Assembly (NCBI RefSeq): GCF_021018895.1
Contig: NC_079368.1
Location: forward strand, 10,175,001-10,239,000
Reading direction: 5' to 3'
Length of the DNA: 64,000 bases
Origin: Seriola aureovittata
Taxonomy: Eukaryota > Chordata > Actinopteri > Carangiformes > Carangidae
Shown here: positions 33,764-44,794 of the stretch, one piece after another
How the letters are laid out: the number at the start of each line of letters is the position of its first letter
Position numbering within the stretch: position 1 is the stretch's first letter
The notes under the pieces: model-generated
Seen by the model: the letters and a program-made list of their open reading frames with translations, nothing else
What the model was told of the DNA's origin: nothing
The model's database searches: none
Position numbers and translations under genes: made by a program

Positions 33764-33862
33764 TCAGGGGGCCCACAGCTGGACAGAGGCCCTCGACCAT
33801 GCCAGGGATTTTTAGATATTTATTGTGTCGGAGTTACTGTTAAACTGTTGTCAGGGGGCCCA
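33764..33862. repeat. Direct repeat TCAGGGGGCCCA, 87 bp apart
   Basis: The same 12-mer stands at 33764-33775 and 33851-33862. Sequence between and after the copies is not otherwise similar. The surrounding 33710-33900 might be a piece of an unrecognised interspersed repeat. Confidence 0.6.
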
Positions 33863-33973
33863 GAATGTCTTGCAGCGCTCCTGGTTATTTGTATTAACCA
33901 GCAGCAAAAACCATGAAAGTCAGGCAAAATGCTTAAGTGAACACAGTTTGTACTTCCCTCCTCCTGCTCCTTT

Positions 33974-34252
33974 TTGCTGCCCCCCCCCCCAGGCCGCACT
34001 GTGCAGTGGGAGAGGCGGGGCTATTTAAGGCTATGGCGCTGCCATTTGGCTCGAGGGTCCACATGTGTGCCGGAGGTCCTCATTTTGATTTTAAATCGCC
34101 TTGACACCAAAACAAACAAACTCTCCTCACTGCACCAAACAGGCCTGAAAAATTATGGGCACAGGGAGGGATATGCAATTACAGCAGCTAATTTGCGGTC
34201 ACCAGCGCTAGCCCCATTCCCACTACCCCCAGCTACCCTCAATTTTTAAATA
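33974..34252 (+). other. Possible exon with 91-codon frame (weak)
   Basis: A strong pyrimidine tract (CTCCTGCTCCTTTTTGCTGC plus an 11-base C run) ends in CAG at 33990-33992. The frame GRTVQWERRGYLRLWRCHLA follows and stays open to a TAA at 34247-34249. No donor or nearby AATAAA is seen, and I do not recognise the product. The same DNA reads like regulatory sequence, which I think is the better explanation. The pyrimidine tract may simply be simple sequence. Confidence 0.12.
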
Positions 34253-34255
34253 TTG
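34010..34255. promoter_or_regulatory. CNE-like segment (candidate enhancer)
   Basis: GGCGGGGCTATTTAAGGC, GCGCTGCCATTTGGCTCGAG, GATTTTAAATCGCCTTGAC, AAAAATTATGGGC and GGATATGCAATTACAGCAGC followed by TAATTTGCGGTC. ATGCAATTA/TAATTTGC are POU/homeodomain-type words. No simple repeat in 245 bp. Confidence 0.4.
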
Positions 34256-34266
34256 GGGAGCACTAA

Positions 34267-34298
34267 GTGTGTGTGTGTGTGTGAGCATGTGTGTGTGT
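34267..34298. repeat. Interrupted GT microsatellite
   Basis: Two GT arrays separated by GAGCAT. Confidence 0.9.
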
Positions 34299-37040
34299 TT
34301 GGAAGAGGTCTGAGAAGGGGCTCTGAGAGTAGTTCCCCCTCACAGCTGTAGGAAGGTCAGGCAGCACCAGGGCGATTAGCTTTGCTCATCACGTACAATT
34401 ACGGTTAGCGCTCTGCAAGGAGGCATCTGTTGCTAATTGAAGCAGAATAGATATCAAGGAGGTCCATGCTTTGCCCATGCAGAAAAAAAACAAGCTCAAC
34501 TGGAAGTAAATAGACTTTGGCTTGTGTGAAATTGGAACTGTGAACCACCTGCACATCGTGCAGGATAATGCTCTCTATCAGTGGCTTTGTGTGCAACTGT
34601 TCAGAATTAGTTGGGTGTTACACCAACAATAATTGGTCAGGTAATTTTAAAATGAGTGATGAATTGGTTCCAAAGCATTACCAGTACACAAATCCACATC
34701 TAGACATGCAGAGGCAGACAAAGAGACTGGAGTTATTAAGGAAAGAAGGGGGATGGGAAGTAGAGACAGGAGACTGAGCCTGAGCGCGTCAGAGTAGTGC
34801 CAAAACCGTCTTGTGATGGCAATCTGATGCGACTGAACCGTGTGCCCACTGGCCAGCTGACATCAGCCAGCGCCTCTCTGACCAAACCTCCCGGCCCCTT
34901 CATGCCAAGGCCAGATGCAAACAAAGAAAACCAAGGCAAGCACACACAGACACACATCCAAACAGATTTTGTGTTCATGACAACACCCTGAAAAACACAG
35001 AAACTACAAGATAAACTGCTGGATCGTGCTAAAGAACAACAAACAACAGCATCCTTGCGCTGTTTAAACCTATTGGCACATTTCTGCGGCTGGATTTCTT
35101 AGTATACAGTAACATGTGAGCGGGATAACACGCTGGCACGCTCATGTGATCTTTGGAGGGCGTGATCCGCAGCTATATCTGTCATTGATTTGGCAACTTT
35201 TTTAAACAATACATGGCCTGTGTGTGTTGGAGGTAGTGACAGTGGAAAATGTGAGGAAGAGCAGCTCAATATAATATCTGAGTGCTGCACTGTGTGATGA
35301 TTTTATGTCCTCTTTCTAGTACCTGACACACACCCTTCACACATACATGCACACACACATACTGAGACATCCCTACGGAGCGACGGAGCGTTGCAGGGTT
35401 TATCCTCTTTGACCTTCACAGCTTGAGTCCGAAGTAGGACTCGGCTGGTTGAGCGGGTGTCAGTGTTGCGAGGGGCAGCCAATGCGCAACTTATCAACGC
35501 TGTGGCTCCATAGCTCTTTCTCTGAGTGTAATAAGCGCAGTGCATCGCTGACTCTCAATGTGGACTTTCAGCCTGTACACCTTGATATGTTGGAAATGAC
35601 CCCAAAACTAAAGATTGTACTTCCATTAAACATATATGGACATAATAAAAAAAGATGTACAGGTTATAGCAGGAAAACTGGATAGATCTCACAATGTGAG
35701 CGGGCACATTCTGGATGTTTTGTCAGATTGCTAAGCTGCATGTTGATGAGGTTCATGCAGGGCAAGGCAGTATTTCGGAGTCTTTGGCATAAATAATGAA
35801 TAGTGCCGTGTTAGATGTCCTTTGTTTTTGCTTCTCCAAAGCCAAATCATCCATGAATGAACATTTCACAAGTCACTAAATCACCATGATAAATATCCGT
35901 GTGTGACCTTTGTTTCCTTATATTGTTAAGGAATGTTGCGACACCAAGTTGGATGAGACATTGATTTGATTTGTAGCTGAGAGAACTTTTGGGCATGCAA
36001 AATAATTCCCCATAATAGCTGTGAGCCTGCATGGCAGAAATGGATTTTATTTAGGGGTTGTTAATCAGTAAGACCTGTCTGAGTCTGCCTGGTCTACCTA
36101 CAGTAGCTCTTAAATCCAGCCTTGTAATAACCCTCTCTAATTAGGACCGAGACACACTAACAAGGGACACCACCATCATCATCACTCAGCCACCTCATCA
36201 TCATCACCATTCTCATTATCAAGCCTGAGATCAAATTCCAGCCTGGCTCCGGGACAGTGGGACTTCAGTACACCTGATGTATTGTGCATCATTAGATTGT
36301 TGTTATTACTGTGCCATGGGGAGTCAAACAGGATGGAGATTCACTCCTGTAATATTCTATATGGCCTACCAGGGAGGACCCACTTGACATTCTCCACCTA
36401 ATGACAACAATCTATTGAGGCAAAGGCCTGACACATTAATTTGTTTATGCTCCCTCTTTCCTCTTCGTTCTCTCTCGCCCGCACATACGAACAACACACA
36501 TAATCAACTGTATTGCACCACTGCAATAGTGAAGTCCATCTCAACACAAATGTTTGCATCCTTGTCTGCTGTAATCCACATGCCTCATAGTATTGATCTC
36601 TACTAGATAAAATCAACCTCAGTCTCTTGTTTAATTCATCTCAATTAACACTGGAAGATGCATGTATCCGTTTGAACAGCAAAGGAAATAAAACCCACGA
36701 GTGACACCACGGGCTGGTAACCGGGCCTGTCCATGCAGCCCCTGCCTATCCAACATCTTGCTCAGACTCGGTGCTGCAGGGCAGCTACTGCTAAAAAGGC
36801 AGCTGCCTGATGATCGATGACTTCATCCAGACTGCCTGATTCCTCCACTTGTGCTGAGAGAACACTTAATGTAACAGGCCCACAGAGAAACGCCTTGATT
36901 AGGCTGTGAGAGCAAAGGGGCCACGGGGAGCCACTTACATGGAGAAGCTTTCCATGCAGGAGTCTTTACCAGACCATACAACACTCACTGATGTATATGA
37001 GATGCCACAAACACATAGCATCATTCTCAGTTCATTGCAC
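34299..37040. other. Noncoding stretch, no gene seen
   Basis: Mostly ordinary DNA. CA-rich words occur near 35325-35360, ATC triplets near 36175-36200. Segments at about 36640-36660 and 36880-36940 (GCCTTGATTAGGCTGTGAG) look mildly CNE-like but are too short to call. Open frames are unrecognised. Confidence 0.5.
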
Positions 37041-37049
37041 AACTCCATA

Positions 37050-37090
37050 CGCACACACACACACACGCACACGCACACGCACACACCACA
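37050..37090. repeat. (CA)n/(CGCA)n tract
   Basis: AC dinucleotides merging into GCACAC units. Alternating purine-pyrimidine DNA. Confidence 0.9.
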
Positions 37091-37495
37091 CCACTCTGTT
37101 GCCAGCAGGAGGACCAGACCATCCAACACAGCTGGTGTGTCCCAGTGTTGACTCTTCAGTTGGGGAGGACTGCCGCAGGGATTTACCAGATCACCGTAGG
37201 CAATGCAGAGATTGGTCGGGTATGAGTCGATCAAGCTTTATCTCTCCCCAAGGCACTAACACAAATCTCTCCAATAAATAACCTGTTCTTAATTCTGATT
37301 TCTTAATGCAACTCCTGCAGAGAAGATTAATCAGTTTGAGTGAGGCCCCCAGATAGCTCGTTCACATGGAGTTTCTGCACAGTAGCTATGACTGCTTTAA
37401 AGAACTGATTGCATTATTTTATTTCTTTTCAGCAAAGAACTCAACACCTTCCAGCTCTGGCATGTGCATACTCTCAAATACTCACACAGACAGTG

Positions 37496-37523
37496 ACACG
37501 CACACACACACACACACACACAA
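37496..37523. repeat. (CA)n microsatellite
   Basis: About 28 bp of AC with one G interruption near the start. Confidence 0.9.
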
Positions 37524-37569
37524 ACACTCATGGCACTTCTTTCCAGGCCCTCCCAACATCTGCTTGTTC

Positions 37570-37880
37570 TTCCTCTGATTAAAAAAATCCTCTGCGTTTC
37601 ATTATCGCTGATTTGCATAGTAATAGCACGCATATTAAGCAGCTACTTCAGAGGGTGGGCGGTCTAATGAATGCCGCAGTCTCCTCTGTTTTAACTCAAT
37701 TTTTCCTCATCCATATTCAGTCGTGTGCCCCCTCCCAGCTCCCTCACGACCCCCCTGCCCTCAGGGACAGCAATTCTGTTTCCGCTGAAATGCTTCCTCC
37801 AGCCTCTCCCCAAATCCCAGAACCCTCTCCATTAATCCAATTAATTAGAGCCATTGATATGCAACCCGCTTAGACCAAGC
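37570..37880. promoter_or_regulatory. CNE-like segment with octamer (strong candidate enhancer)
   Basis: Contains CTCTGATTAAAAAAATCC, a perfect octamer ATTTGCAT at 37611-37618, GCATATTAAGCAGC, GGGCGGTCTAATGAATG and, near the end, ATTAATCCAATTAATTAG at 37831-37848 followed by CCATTGATATGCAAC. ATTAATCC is a bicoid-class (OTX/PITX) type site and TTAATTAG a homeodomain palindrome (established motif classes). One of the clearest CNE-like blocks in the window, although a C-rich middle part (37725-37825) is less distinctive. Confidence 0.45.
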
Positions 37881-37910
37881 AGCTGTTTGCCTGCCAATTG
37901 CCTTGCTATG

Positions 37911-37943
37911 AGGAGGAGGGTGGGGTGGGGGTGGGGGGGGGGC
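37911..37943. repeat. G-rich GGGGT tract
   Basis: Runs of 3, 4, 5 and 10 G separated by T or single bases. G-quadruplex potential on the plus strand. Confidence 0.85.
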
Positions 37944-38770
37944 AGGTTATGAGGTACCCTGTCACCCGATTCACATACAGCAACACTTAGCACGCAGCGC
38001 TGAGAAAGTCGCCACCCACAATGATCCCATCAAGTCGCCACCATCCTTAAAACTGGAGAAGCATCCCACGGTTGAGCTAACTCTTGATAAGTGAAACGAC
38101 CAGGTAACCTTTTCCCTTTCACACAATCATTAGACCATTGAAGTATTTGGCACTTTGCCAGTGTTTTGACTTACTGAGTCCGGATGGAAAACCGGCTAGT
38201 ATAAACACGAGTAAAGCAAGGTGTATAAAAAATTGTGTTGTCATATGGACTTTGGATTAGAACAGCGGTAACTAACAGTCAAACCCATTTGGTTTCATTC
38301 ACACTTATATTGTTTTATTACCCTTGAGCACAAGTTCCTTCCAGGGGAAACAAAAAAATGAAGGCAAAATAGATGAGCAATGGAAATAGGTATGCCCTTT
38401 TATTCAATCAGCCACTACATATTCCTCTGTGGTTCGACAAAAAGGAACTAAATATACATCAATGGATGATAATTCTCCCAATAAAATACCCAAAATAGAA
38501 AATCTGGAGAGAGATGTCCCTCGGTGCCCAGAGTAAGAGGTGTGCCTCAGAATTACCATACAGAAATGAATAGCAGCGACAGTGTCTAATGTTTTGTGAC
38601 ACAGCACAAATGTGCACACCCTGGCCCAATCCAGAGCTGAAGCTGCTCATCGGAGATATTAAATTAAGAAGTGCTGGAGTAGAAGGGTAATTCACTTTTC
38701 TGCTTCACTGGCTATCATTGCCGAGCAAAGGAACGTTGGTGGTAAACTATCCCTATCTATCCCTTGAGTC
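37944..38770. other. Noncoding stretch, no gene seen
   Basis: Ordinary DNA. Overlapping minus-strand open frames at 38404-38695 have no recognised motif. Confidence 0.55.
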
Positions 38771-38772
38771 TG

Positions 38773-38797
<25 letters not shown>
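38771..38797. repeat. (TC)n microsatellite
   Basis: An uninterrupted TC array of about 27 bp. Confidence 0.95.
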
Positions 38798-38803
<6 letters not shown>

Positions 38804-39526
38804 TGACTCACCTCGTTCTCTCTTTTCTGTCTCTCATATTCAAATGGTCGTCTGTTCCTTTCTGTCACCCAGTCTGTTTGTGATCATACGCACTTTCAGT
38901 ACATAATTCTATAGACTAACAAAAATATTTTATAACAAAGATATTGGACAATTCTGCAAATCCTTGTATTATGTTCGGTAATGATCACATCTAATGCCAA
39001 CATTTTAAAACTCTCCCCTTGTACAACATCTGGACATAGACACTACAACATGGTTAAGTTTTGGGAAAGCTTGTGGTCATGGGATATAATGTAATACTGT
39101 ATGGTTATTCTACGGTTGAGGTGTGGGAAAGATTGTTGTTACAGTTATTAAAAAGGGCAACATAAACTGCAGGTCAGTAACTGGATGCAAACCCTGCACT
39201 CTTACATTAACGTCAGATACACAGTGAGCCAATCCATCTCTCCACCCTCCCCTCGGCACTGAAGGATTGGCATTTGGTGTAAATCATAATGTGCGAATTT
39301 TTCCAATATGGATGTAATTCCTGGGGATACTGGGCTGGAGCAGAAGTAGGAAACTGGAGGTGGAAAAAAACATCGTTCCCAATGGAATAGGATGGATAAA
39401 GTAGGTAACACCCATGTTAAAGTGTTTGTTTGTTTGGTTTCTGACAACCAGCAGAAAGTTTCTTTTATTGCCCATGCACAAGTAACAGAGAATGTGGCTG
39501 TGATGAAAATCAAGCTACCACTATGG
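38798..39526. other. Noncoding stretch, no gene seen
   Basis: Ordinary AT-rich DNA. The minus-strand open frame near 39202-39555 is unrecognised and runs into a retroposon tail. Confidence 0.5.
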
Positions 39527-39605
39527 TAAGACAAGATGAACTTTATTAACCCCAAACATTTGTATCATTGCAGCAGCAGGATATAGAATATTGCAATAAT
39601 GCGAT
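39527..39605 (+). mobile_element. Retroposon tail of TTTATTGATCCC type (fragment)
   Basis: AAGACAAGATGAACTTTATT followed by AACCCCAAAC and CATTGCAGCAGCAGG resembles the teleost repeat that begins with GATAGATAC or GATTAGAT words and CTTTATTGATCCC. A second copy in the same orientation is at 49881. It is probably part of a non-LTR retrotransposon, but I cannot assign the clade. Old and short. Confidence 0.5.
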
Positions 39606-41349
39606 TGGTGCACTATGATGTTGATTCCCGAAGCCCAATGGGTTTATGAACAAGGTTGTTATATAGTGAGTGTAGAAAAAAAACTCATGATGGATTGACA
39701 CCAAAGCCTCGTGGTTAATACTGATGTTTCAGATTGAGTTTTTCAGTTATTTTGTAGCTACATTGCAAATGATTTGACGTGACATATTTCCATCTTTGTT
39801 TAGCCGGCAGCTCAAGGAAATACACCAAACACAACAGCGCGGACCCAGAAACATGAGAGGCATTGCTGAATACAGATATTTTGTAAGAAAAAAGGCTGCA
39901 TGTAACTTTTTCCACCTCTGAAGCGAGGGTGCGGACGTAAACGTGACAGACCTGTAAATACTTTTTCACCCATGTGATAGTTGAGAGAAAAGGCAGGTCA
40001 GGTGAGATGTTAAAAAGAAGTGAAATTAATTTAACGTCCAATTGCTCTCCTTTGTCTGAACGCTCACTGCATGGTCCTAAGTGTAAAACTCCACCCATAT
40101 GCATACTAGAGAAAGTATGTGCTGGACTGTATAGCAATCAGCCAGATGTGTGAACAAGCTGTTCTCCCACAAGATTTAAACTTTTCCTTTTGAGTTCATG
40201 TATTTCTCTGTTGGTGTGGTAATGAAGCAGGGCTGAAACCAAAGACAAATCAAGACCAGCTTTGAAACAGGATGCATAATGCAGTGGAGGTGAACTCAGA
40301 TGAGAGAGAGAGGACGATTTGTTTACCCTCGGTGCAGTGTTGATGTTGGAGGTCTTTGTTTCAGGAATATACAAATCAGTCTGTTTAAGATACTTTGGTA
40401 CCTCACTTTAGGGACTAACAAGAAAACTTTGGCTCGGACATGGACACGTCTGGGAATGTGCAACAGGGCATTGCTTTGTTTCAGTTACAGATTCAACCTC
40501 TTATATTTTCCATCCTCTCGGCTGCTTTTCTCAGCATGCACACACGCACATAGAGAATGTCAATTTAGCATTGATTACAGTACAATTAAGGTAATGGTTA
40601 TATTGAATAATATGACCTGCATTGAATATTCATGGAAAACGATGATTAACATATTCTCAATTTATCGGTATAATGGTATGACCTCCAGCACGATGGAGAC
40701 ATTTCCTGAAAAGTAAATAATGAGTGTGGAGCGAGAGTGAAATGGTAGAAATTAGTTTATTCCTCCATCCCACCCCCAAACTGAATTCCAGCTTCATGTT
40801 TCTCTTTGATTTTGTTCTGGTGCTAAAAGCTGCCAAAAGCATGGAAACAGCTCTGGGGGGGGGGGTGCTGACCCAGTCTGGACTGATGCAGAACCTCTCA
40901 GGACTCACTGCAAAGAGAGGGACTGAGGGAGGAGAGAGAAAGAGAAAGGAGGTGTCTATTTATCTAGGTGAGGAAGTGCCTCTGTGCCCCCCTCCTGCCC
41001 ACCCCTCTTCATGTCTTCTGAGGCAGAGAGCTGTGACTGAAACACATCGCTGCACCTCACTCGGGATGAGCTCCAAATAAATGGGGGGAATGGGGGCACA
41101 GAAGGAGCGTTGGAGAGAGAGGCGAATGGAGGCTGAAGAGGAGAGCTCCTTAAAAAGGGTTGTCAAAATAATGAAAACAAATGGCGACAGAGTCTCCTGA
41201 GATGGAGAGGAGAACTTCATTTGTGAGGCGTCTTTCTCAAGATTCTGCTGCGCAGCAGCAAGTCCTCGGTTTAGAGACCAAGGGGAGCCTCCGCCAAGCA
41301 CGGCATGGGAAGCTGGGAGGGAAGGGAAACAAGGGAAACTGAGGAGAAG
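39606..41349. other. Noncoding stretch, no gene seen
   Basis: Contains open frames of up to about 140 codons on both strands (39715-40137 minus, 40300-40716 plus, 40960-41367 minus) without recognisable domains, a G run of 11 at 40855-40865 and a purine-rich patch at 40915-40960. The overlap of frames on both strands suggests chance. Confidence 0.5.
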
Positions 41350-41620
41350 AAAAATGAGAGCTCTCATTGTAATAATTGTTCAGGGTCAATTATTCCCACG
41401 TTGGAGCAAATCATGCTGATACGTGTTAGCATGCGGCTGGGATGGGAGCTGCTGAATGTAGCATTACCATGGATATGATCCCCAGTGATGCCTGTGCAAA
41501 AATCAACAGTGTGTATTGATTTAATTCAGCCGGTCTAATTACGAACAAGGGATTCAAATACAGTGTGCTGCAAAGTCAGAGATGTGAAATGATAAGAATT
41601 TAAGAAAAGGTGCTTTGACT
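41350..41620. promoter_or_regulatory. CNE-like segment with stacked palindromes (strong candidate enhancer)
   Basis: Opens with a perfect 16-bp palindrome AATGAGAGCTCTCATT at 41353-41368. Two bases later comes a perfect inverted repeat AATAATTG/CAATTATT at 41371-41394 with an 8-bp spacer. Then GCAAATCATGCTGATACG, TGTGTATTGATTTAATTCAG and CCGGTCTAATTACGAAC. TAATT/AATTA words are homeodomain-type sites. No simple sequence. Whether the symmetry is functional or chance is discussed in the findings. Confidence 0.45.
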
Positions 41621-41879
41621 GGCTGTCAAAGTGGACTAGTGTTACTTTTAAAATACTGCTATCCAGACGGTGAGACCAGGTAACTCTCACTTTCTCTAAA
41701 TAATCCACTGAGTTTAAAAGAAGTGATGAAAATGGAGCTAAAATCTATGTAAAATGATATTTCAAGTACAATTTTTCCTGGATCTCATTCCAGCTTCATG
41801 TCCACTTGGCTTATTCCACGTTTAGTTTTTTGGAATAAAACCAGGCCAATTGTTATTTTGCTTTTCAGTGAGACATAAC

Positions 41880-42030
41880 ATACACCACTTTCCTACACTT
41901 CCATCCCCTCAATTCCTCTCTTTATCTGTCTTTCCTCTCTTTTATCCTCCCTCTCTCTCTGGCACCTAACATCTTCTTTTGCTTATCACCGCCTTCGTTC
42001 TTCATCCTCCCTCCTTCCCCCGACTTTGAC
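41880..42030. repeat. Polypyrimidine tract
   Basis: About 150 bp dominated by C and T, with CTCTCTCT around 41950-41960. Confidence 0.7.
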
Positions 42031-42052
42031 TTCATCTTTCAAGTGTGGCAGC

Positions 42053-42081
42053 CACAGCAACAGCGGCAGCAGCAGCAGCAG
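42053..42081. repeat. (CAG)n-like triplet tract
   Basis: CAGCAACAGCGGCAGCAGCA and on. Three plus-strand frames across it give polyglutamine, polyserine or polyalanine stretches, none convincing as a gene. Confidence 0.85.
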
Positions 42082-42280
42082 AATCTTCCCTCCCCATCCT
42101 CTTCACAACGCTGTCCGCCGTCTGCATTCCTGTCACGTGCCCACCAAAGGTTATATGGCCCACTTTCTTATCAGCTGCATTGTGGGATATCTCGGCTCTC
42201 AGGCCTGTCTTCTGGAGAGCTATCTGTACCCTCCTCCTCCCTCTGTTGACTGCTGGGAGGACAACCTTTGTCGACCTTGT

Positions 42281-42390
42281 TTTTTTTTTTGGTTTTTTTT
42301 AGCCTTTAACAGAATAAAAATGAAAGAATGAATGCAATGCAGACAAGGAAAAGAAAAGGGGGAGAAGGTAAAAAAAAAAAAAAAAAAAAA
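42281..42390. repeat. T runs and a 21-base A run
   Basis: T runs at about 42282-42300 (one GG interruption) and an A run at 42370-42390 flank about 70 bp of A-rich DNA with AATAAAAATG. This could be the worn tail of a retroposed sequence, but no body is recognised. Equally it is simple sequence. Confidence 0.7.
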
Positions 42391-43004
42391 CCAACAAAAA
42401 AACGCATAAGTCCCCTGAGAGAATGTGTGATGAGATTGGTCCAGAGTTAGCCTTGTAAGAAAAGCGCCGTTGGCCTCCTCTCTCTCCAAGTACAGTAGAC
42501 ATTGAATCAATATCACACACCCACCCCCTCCAGAACCATTCTGCCCCTGCGCGTGCCGTCCACCTGTCTGCCTGTCTGGGGCGTTTGGGTGAGCTGCTGG
42601 TGGGGGTAGAAGGAGGCGTATGGATGTTTGACAGAGCCGTCATGTACAAATTCATTTTGGATCCAGCCAGACTTTTGCTCTAATAGGCGCACATGCTCAA
42701 GGTCTTTGCGGTCACGCAGAGACAGAGGAGCAGATAGATGCCTCTCTGCAGCACTGACAGCCTCCAAACAAGAGAAATGTTCAAAATCTCACATACTGTA
42801 AGACATAATTTAGGAAGTTTACTATTTATGACTAGAGAGTAATGGCAGTTTTCACCTTGAAATGCATGGATGTTTTTCCAAGCATTTTTACATACCATGG
42901 TCAATTTGAGAGCACATATTGAGCATATTGTTAATAAAATAACATATCTCATAAACCTTTCAGAACATAGTATTAACAATAATAAATTCACAAAAACTAT
43001 TTTT
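42391..43004. other. Noncoding stretch, no gene seen
   Basis: Minus-strand open frames at 42220-42767 begin in T/A homopolymers or end in ordinary DNA. Nothing recognised. Confidence 0.5.
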
Positions 43005-43440
43005 TCACAATTTTTCTCATTCATTTGGGAGGGTTACTTTTGAAATGCAATAGGTTACAGATTATTCTGTTAATGTAACTTAATTACTTAATCAAAGTAA
43101 TGTAACGTATTACATTTGATTACTTTACACTACCATTACAGTAATTCAGTCTCTTGATGTCCCTGTACAAATTTCACAACCTAATGACCTCTCCGAGTTA
43201 TTTTCTGAATTAAGCCAGTGAGTGTTATTCGACCTTACACCTATCTGACCTGCGTTTTCTACAGATATGCCAAAAGAAGGTGTTCCTGCTCAGCCAAAAG
43301 ATGCAAAGCAGCAGAATGAATGTTATATTCTACATAAAAGCCTTTTACCAGAAAGAATATATTCGGATTAAAAAGCCCTTTATCATCACCAATATTTTGA
43401 TTAGTAACTGTAATTTAATTACATATTATATATGTATGTG
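43005..43440. mobile_element. Degenerate DNA element of the 'gtaactgtaatt' family
   Basis: The left part has GGTTACTTTTGAAATGCAAT, AGGTTACAGATTATTCTG and AAAGTAATGTAACGTATTAC followed by TTTGATTACTTT. These match a repeat I recall as very common in teleosts (GAGTTACTTTTGAAATACA ... GTAATGTAACTGATTACATT). The right part has AAAAGCCTTTTACCAGAAAG, CCAATATTTTGATTAGTAAC and TGTAATTTAATTACAT, the matching other end. No transposase is present, so it is nonautonomous and old. The class (hAT-like) is inference. Confidence 0.55.
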
Positions 43441-43447
43441 TGTGTGG

Positions 43448-43451
<4 letters not shown>

Positions 43452-43480
<29 letters not shown>

Positions 43481-43481
43481 C

Positions 43482-43516
<35 letters not shown>
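43452..43516. repeat. (TA)14 and (GT)14 compound repeat
   Basis: A TA array (43452-43480) followed after CTG by TATATGT and a GT array to 43516. It lies directly at the right end of the DNA element at 43005-43440. Confidence 0.95.
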
Positions 43517-43520
<4 letters not shown>

Positions 43521-43865
43521 ATGGTGTGTATACTGTGTTACAGATACTGTGTGGTATCTTCCAACATGGCTATGCACACTGTGTAGTGGTCTGCTGTTTT
43601 GCCTTCAGGTCTATGTTGTCTGAGTTAGAACTTTCATACTTGTGCTTAAATTTTACTACTAATTTACTTGATTTATCACTTATCATCTGTTCATTCAGGC
43701 ACATATTCATTTTCAGAGTCTGTCATGAAAGCCTCCAATATCAAAGAAGGTGCTGCCCTGCAGTGAAACTGACACACTGATGTTATTGCAAGAGTATGCT
43801 AACATACAGTTATTCATTCTTATGTCTTGTGTTAATTCTTGGTTTCAATGACACAATATGAGGAC

Positions 43866-43879
43866 AAAAAAAAAAAAAA
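43866..43879. repeat. Poly(A) run of 14
   Basis: Fourteen consecutive A. Confidence 0.9.
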
Positions 43880-44794
43880 CAGCCTTACATCCCGCAGGTC
43901 TGAAGCTGAAACATCTGAGTTTTATTCCATAAGAAAACTTGATTCAAAATCACACTGTCGTAAGAACATAATTAACTAAAAATCGAGTCTTTGGGCTTTT
44001 CTCATCAGAGTTCATATTGTGGCATATTGAGATCTCTGTTTTTGGAAGTATTTAACTAACTGTGTTCCTTGTAAACCCTGGACCAGTGTTGGTTAAATAT
44101 CACAGCTCAACAAAAGAGGTGAGTCGAGGAGCCGCGATGAGACGTCTGTAATGACAGCAGCTTAGATTACAGCTAAGAAGCTGGAAAAATGAATAAAGAG
44201 AGTTGATCAATTTTGTGGATCAAAATAAAACCAAGCTGCAACCAATCACATTAGAACCTTCATGGTGAGAAGTTTTGTGTATACTCACAAATTAATTGTT
44301 GCTTAGCTTTTGTAAAATAACACTAGTTTCAACCTCCAACAGCAAGTTCATTAGTGGATCGTGATCAGTCTCAGAATATGGAAAATAAACCCAAGGTATA
44401 TGCTTTTCTGAAAGTTTTCTGAAAGATTGATAAAGGAAATGTTGAATGAGAGACTGTGCTGTTTGGACTGCAGAATCTGGAGTAGAGGCTATAGCCTGGG
44501 AAGGACACCATGACTGCAGCTCTCTATCATTTTTCTAGAGAAAAGCATAAGAAAAACAGTTAATTTCAATAAATTTGACCCTCACAGGAGAGGTTTGTTA
44601 AAAACAAGTCTGAGTTATAGAGGGCATCTGAAGGCTTAAGTGAATAAAATGAAGGTGTCAGATAAGCTGTAATATAGTCTTGAGGCTTTACAGACCTGAG
44701 GTATGCGTTTGAGGAAAGAAATTCTAAAAGTAAACTCTTAAAAGTTTGTTAGACACTTTGATTGCAATTGGCTCAAAAAAAGGCCAGTAACTCA
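43880..44794. other. Noncoding stretch, no gene seen
   Basis: AT-rich ordinary DNA with no recognised gene or repeat family. Confidence 0.55.

Noticed and set aside
39715..40137. 140-codon minus-strand frame
   Set aside because: No domain, no splice or poly(A) support, and plain AT-rich surroundings. Treated as chance.
40960..41367. Minus-strand 135-codon frame with a signal-peptide-like start (MRALIFLLLSFPCFPSLPAS)
   Set aside because: The hydrophobic start comes from a pyrimidine-rich stretch. The rest matches no family, the downstream frame overlaps a stacked-palindrome CNE-like block and a plus-strand frame of similar length, and no promoter or splice site is visible.
42045..42302. Alanine/glutamine/serine runs in three plus-strand frames
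   Set aside because: All three come from the CAG-like triplet tract. No frame has coding character beyond it.
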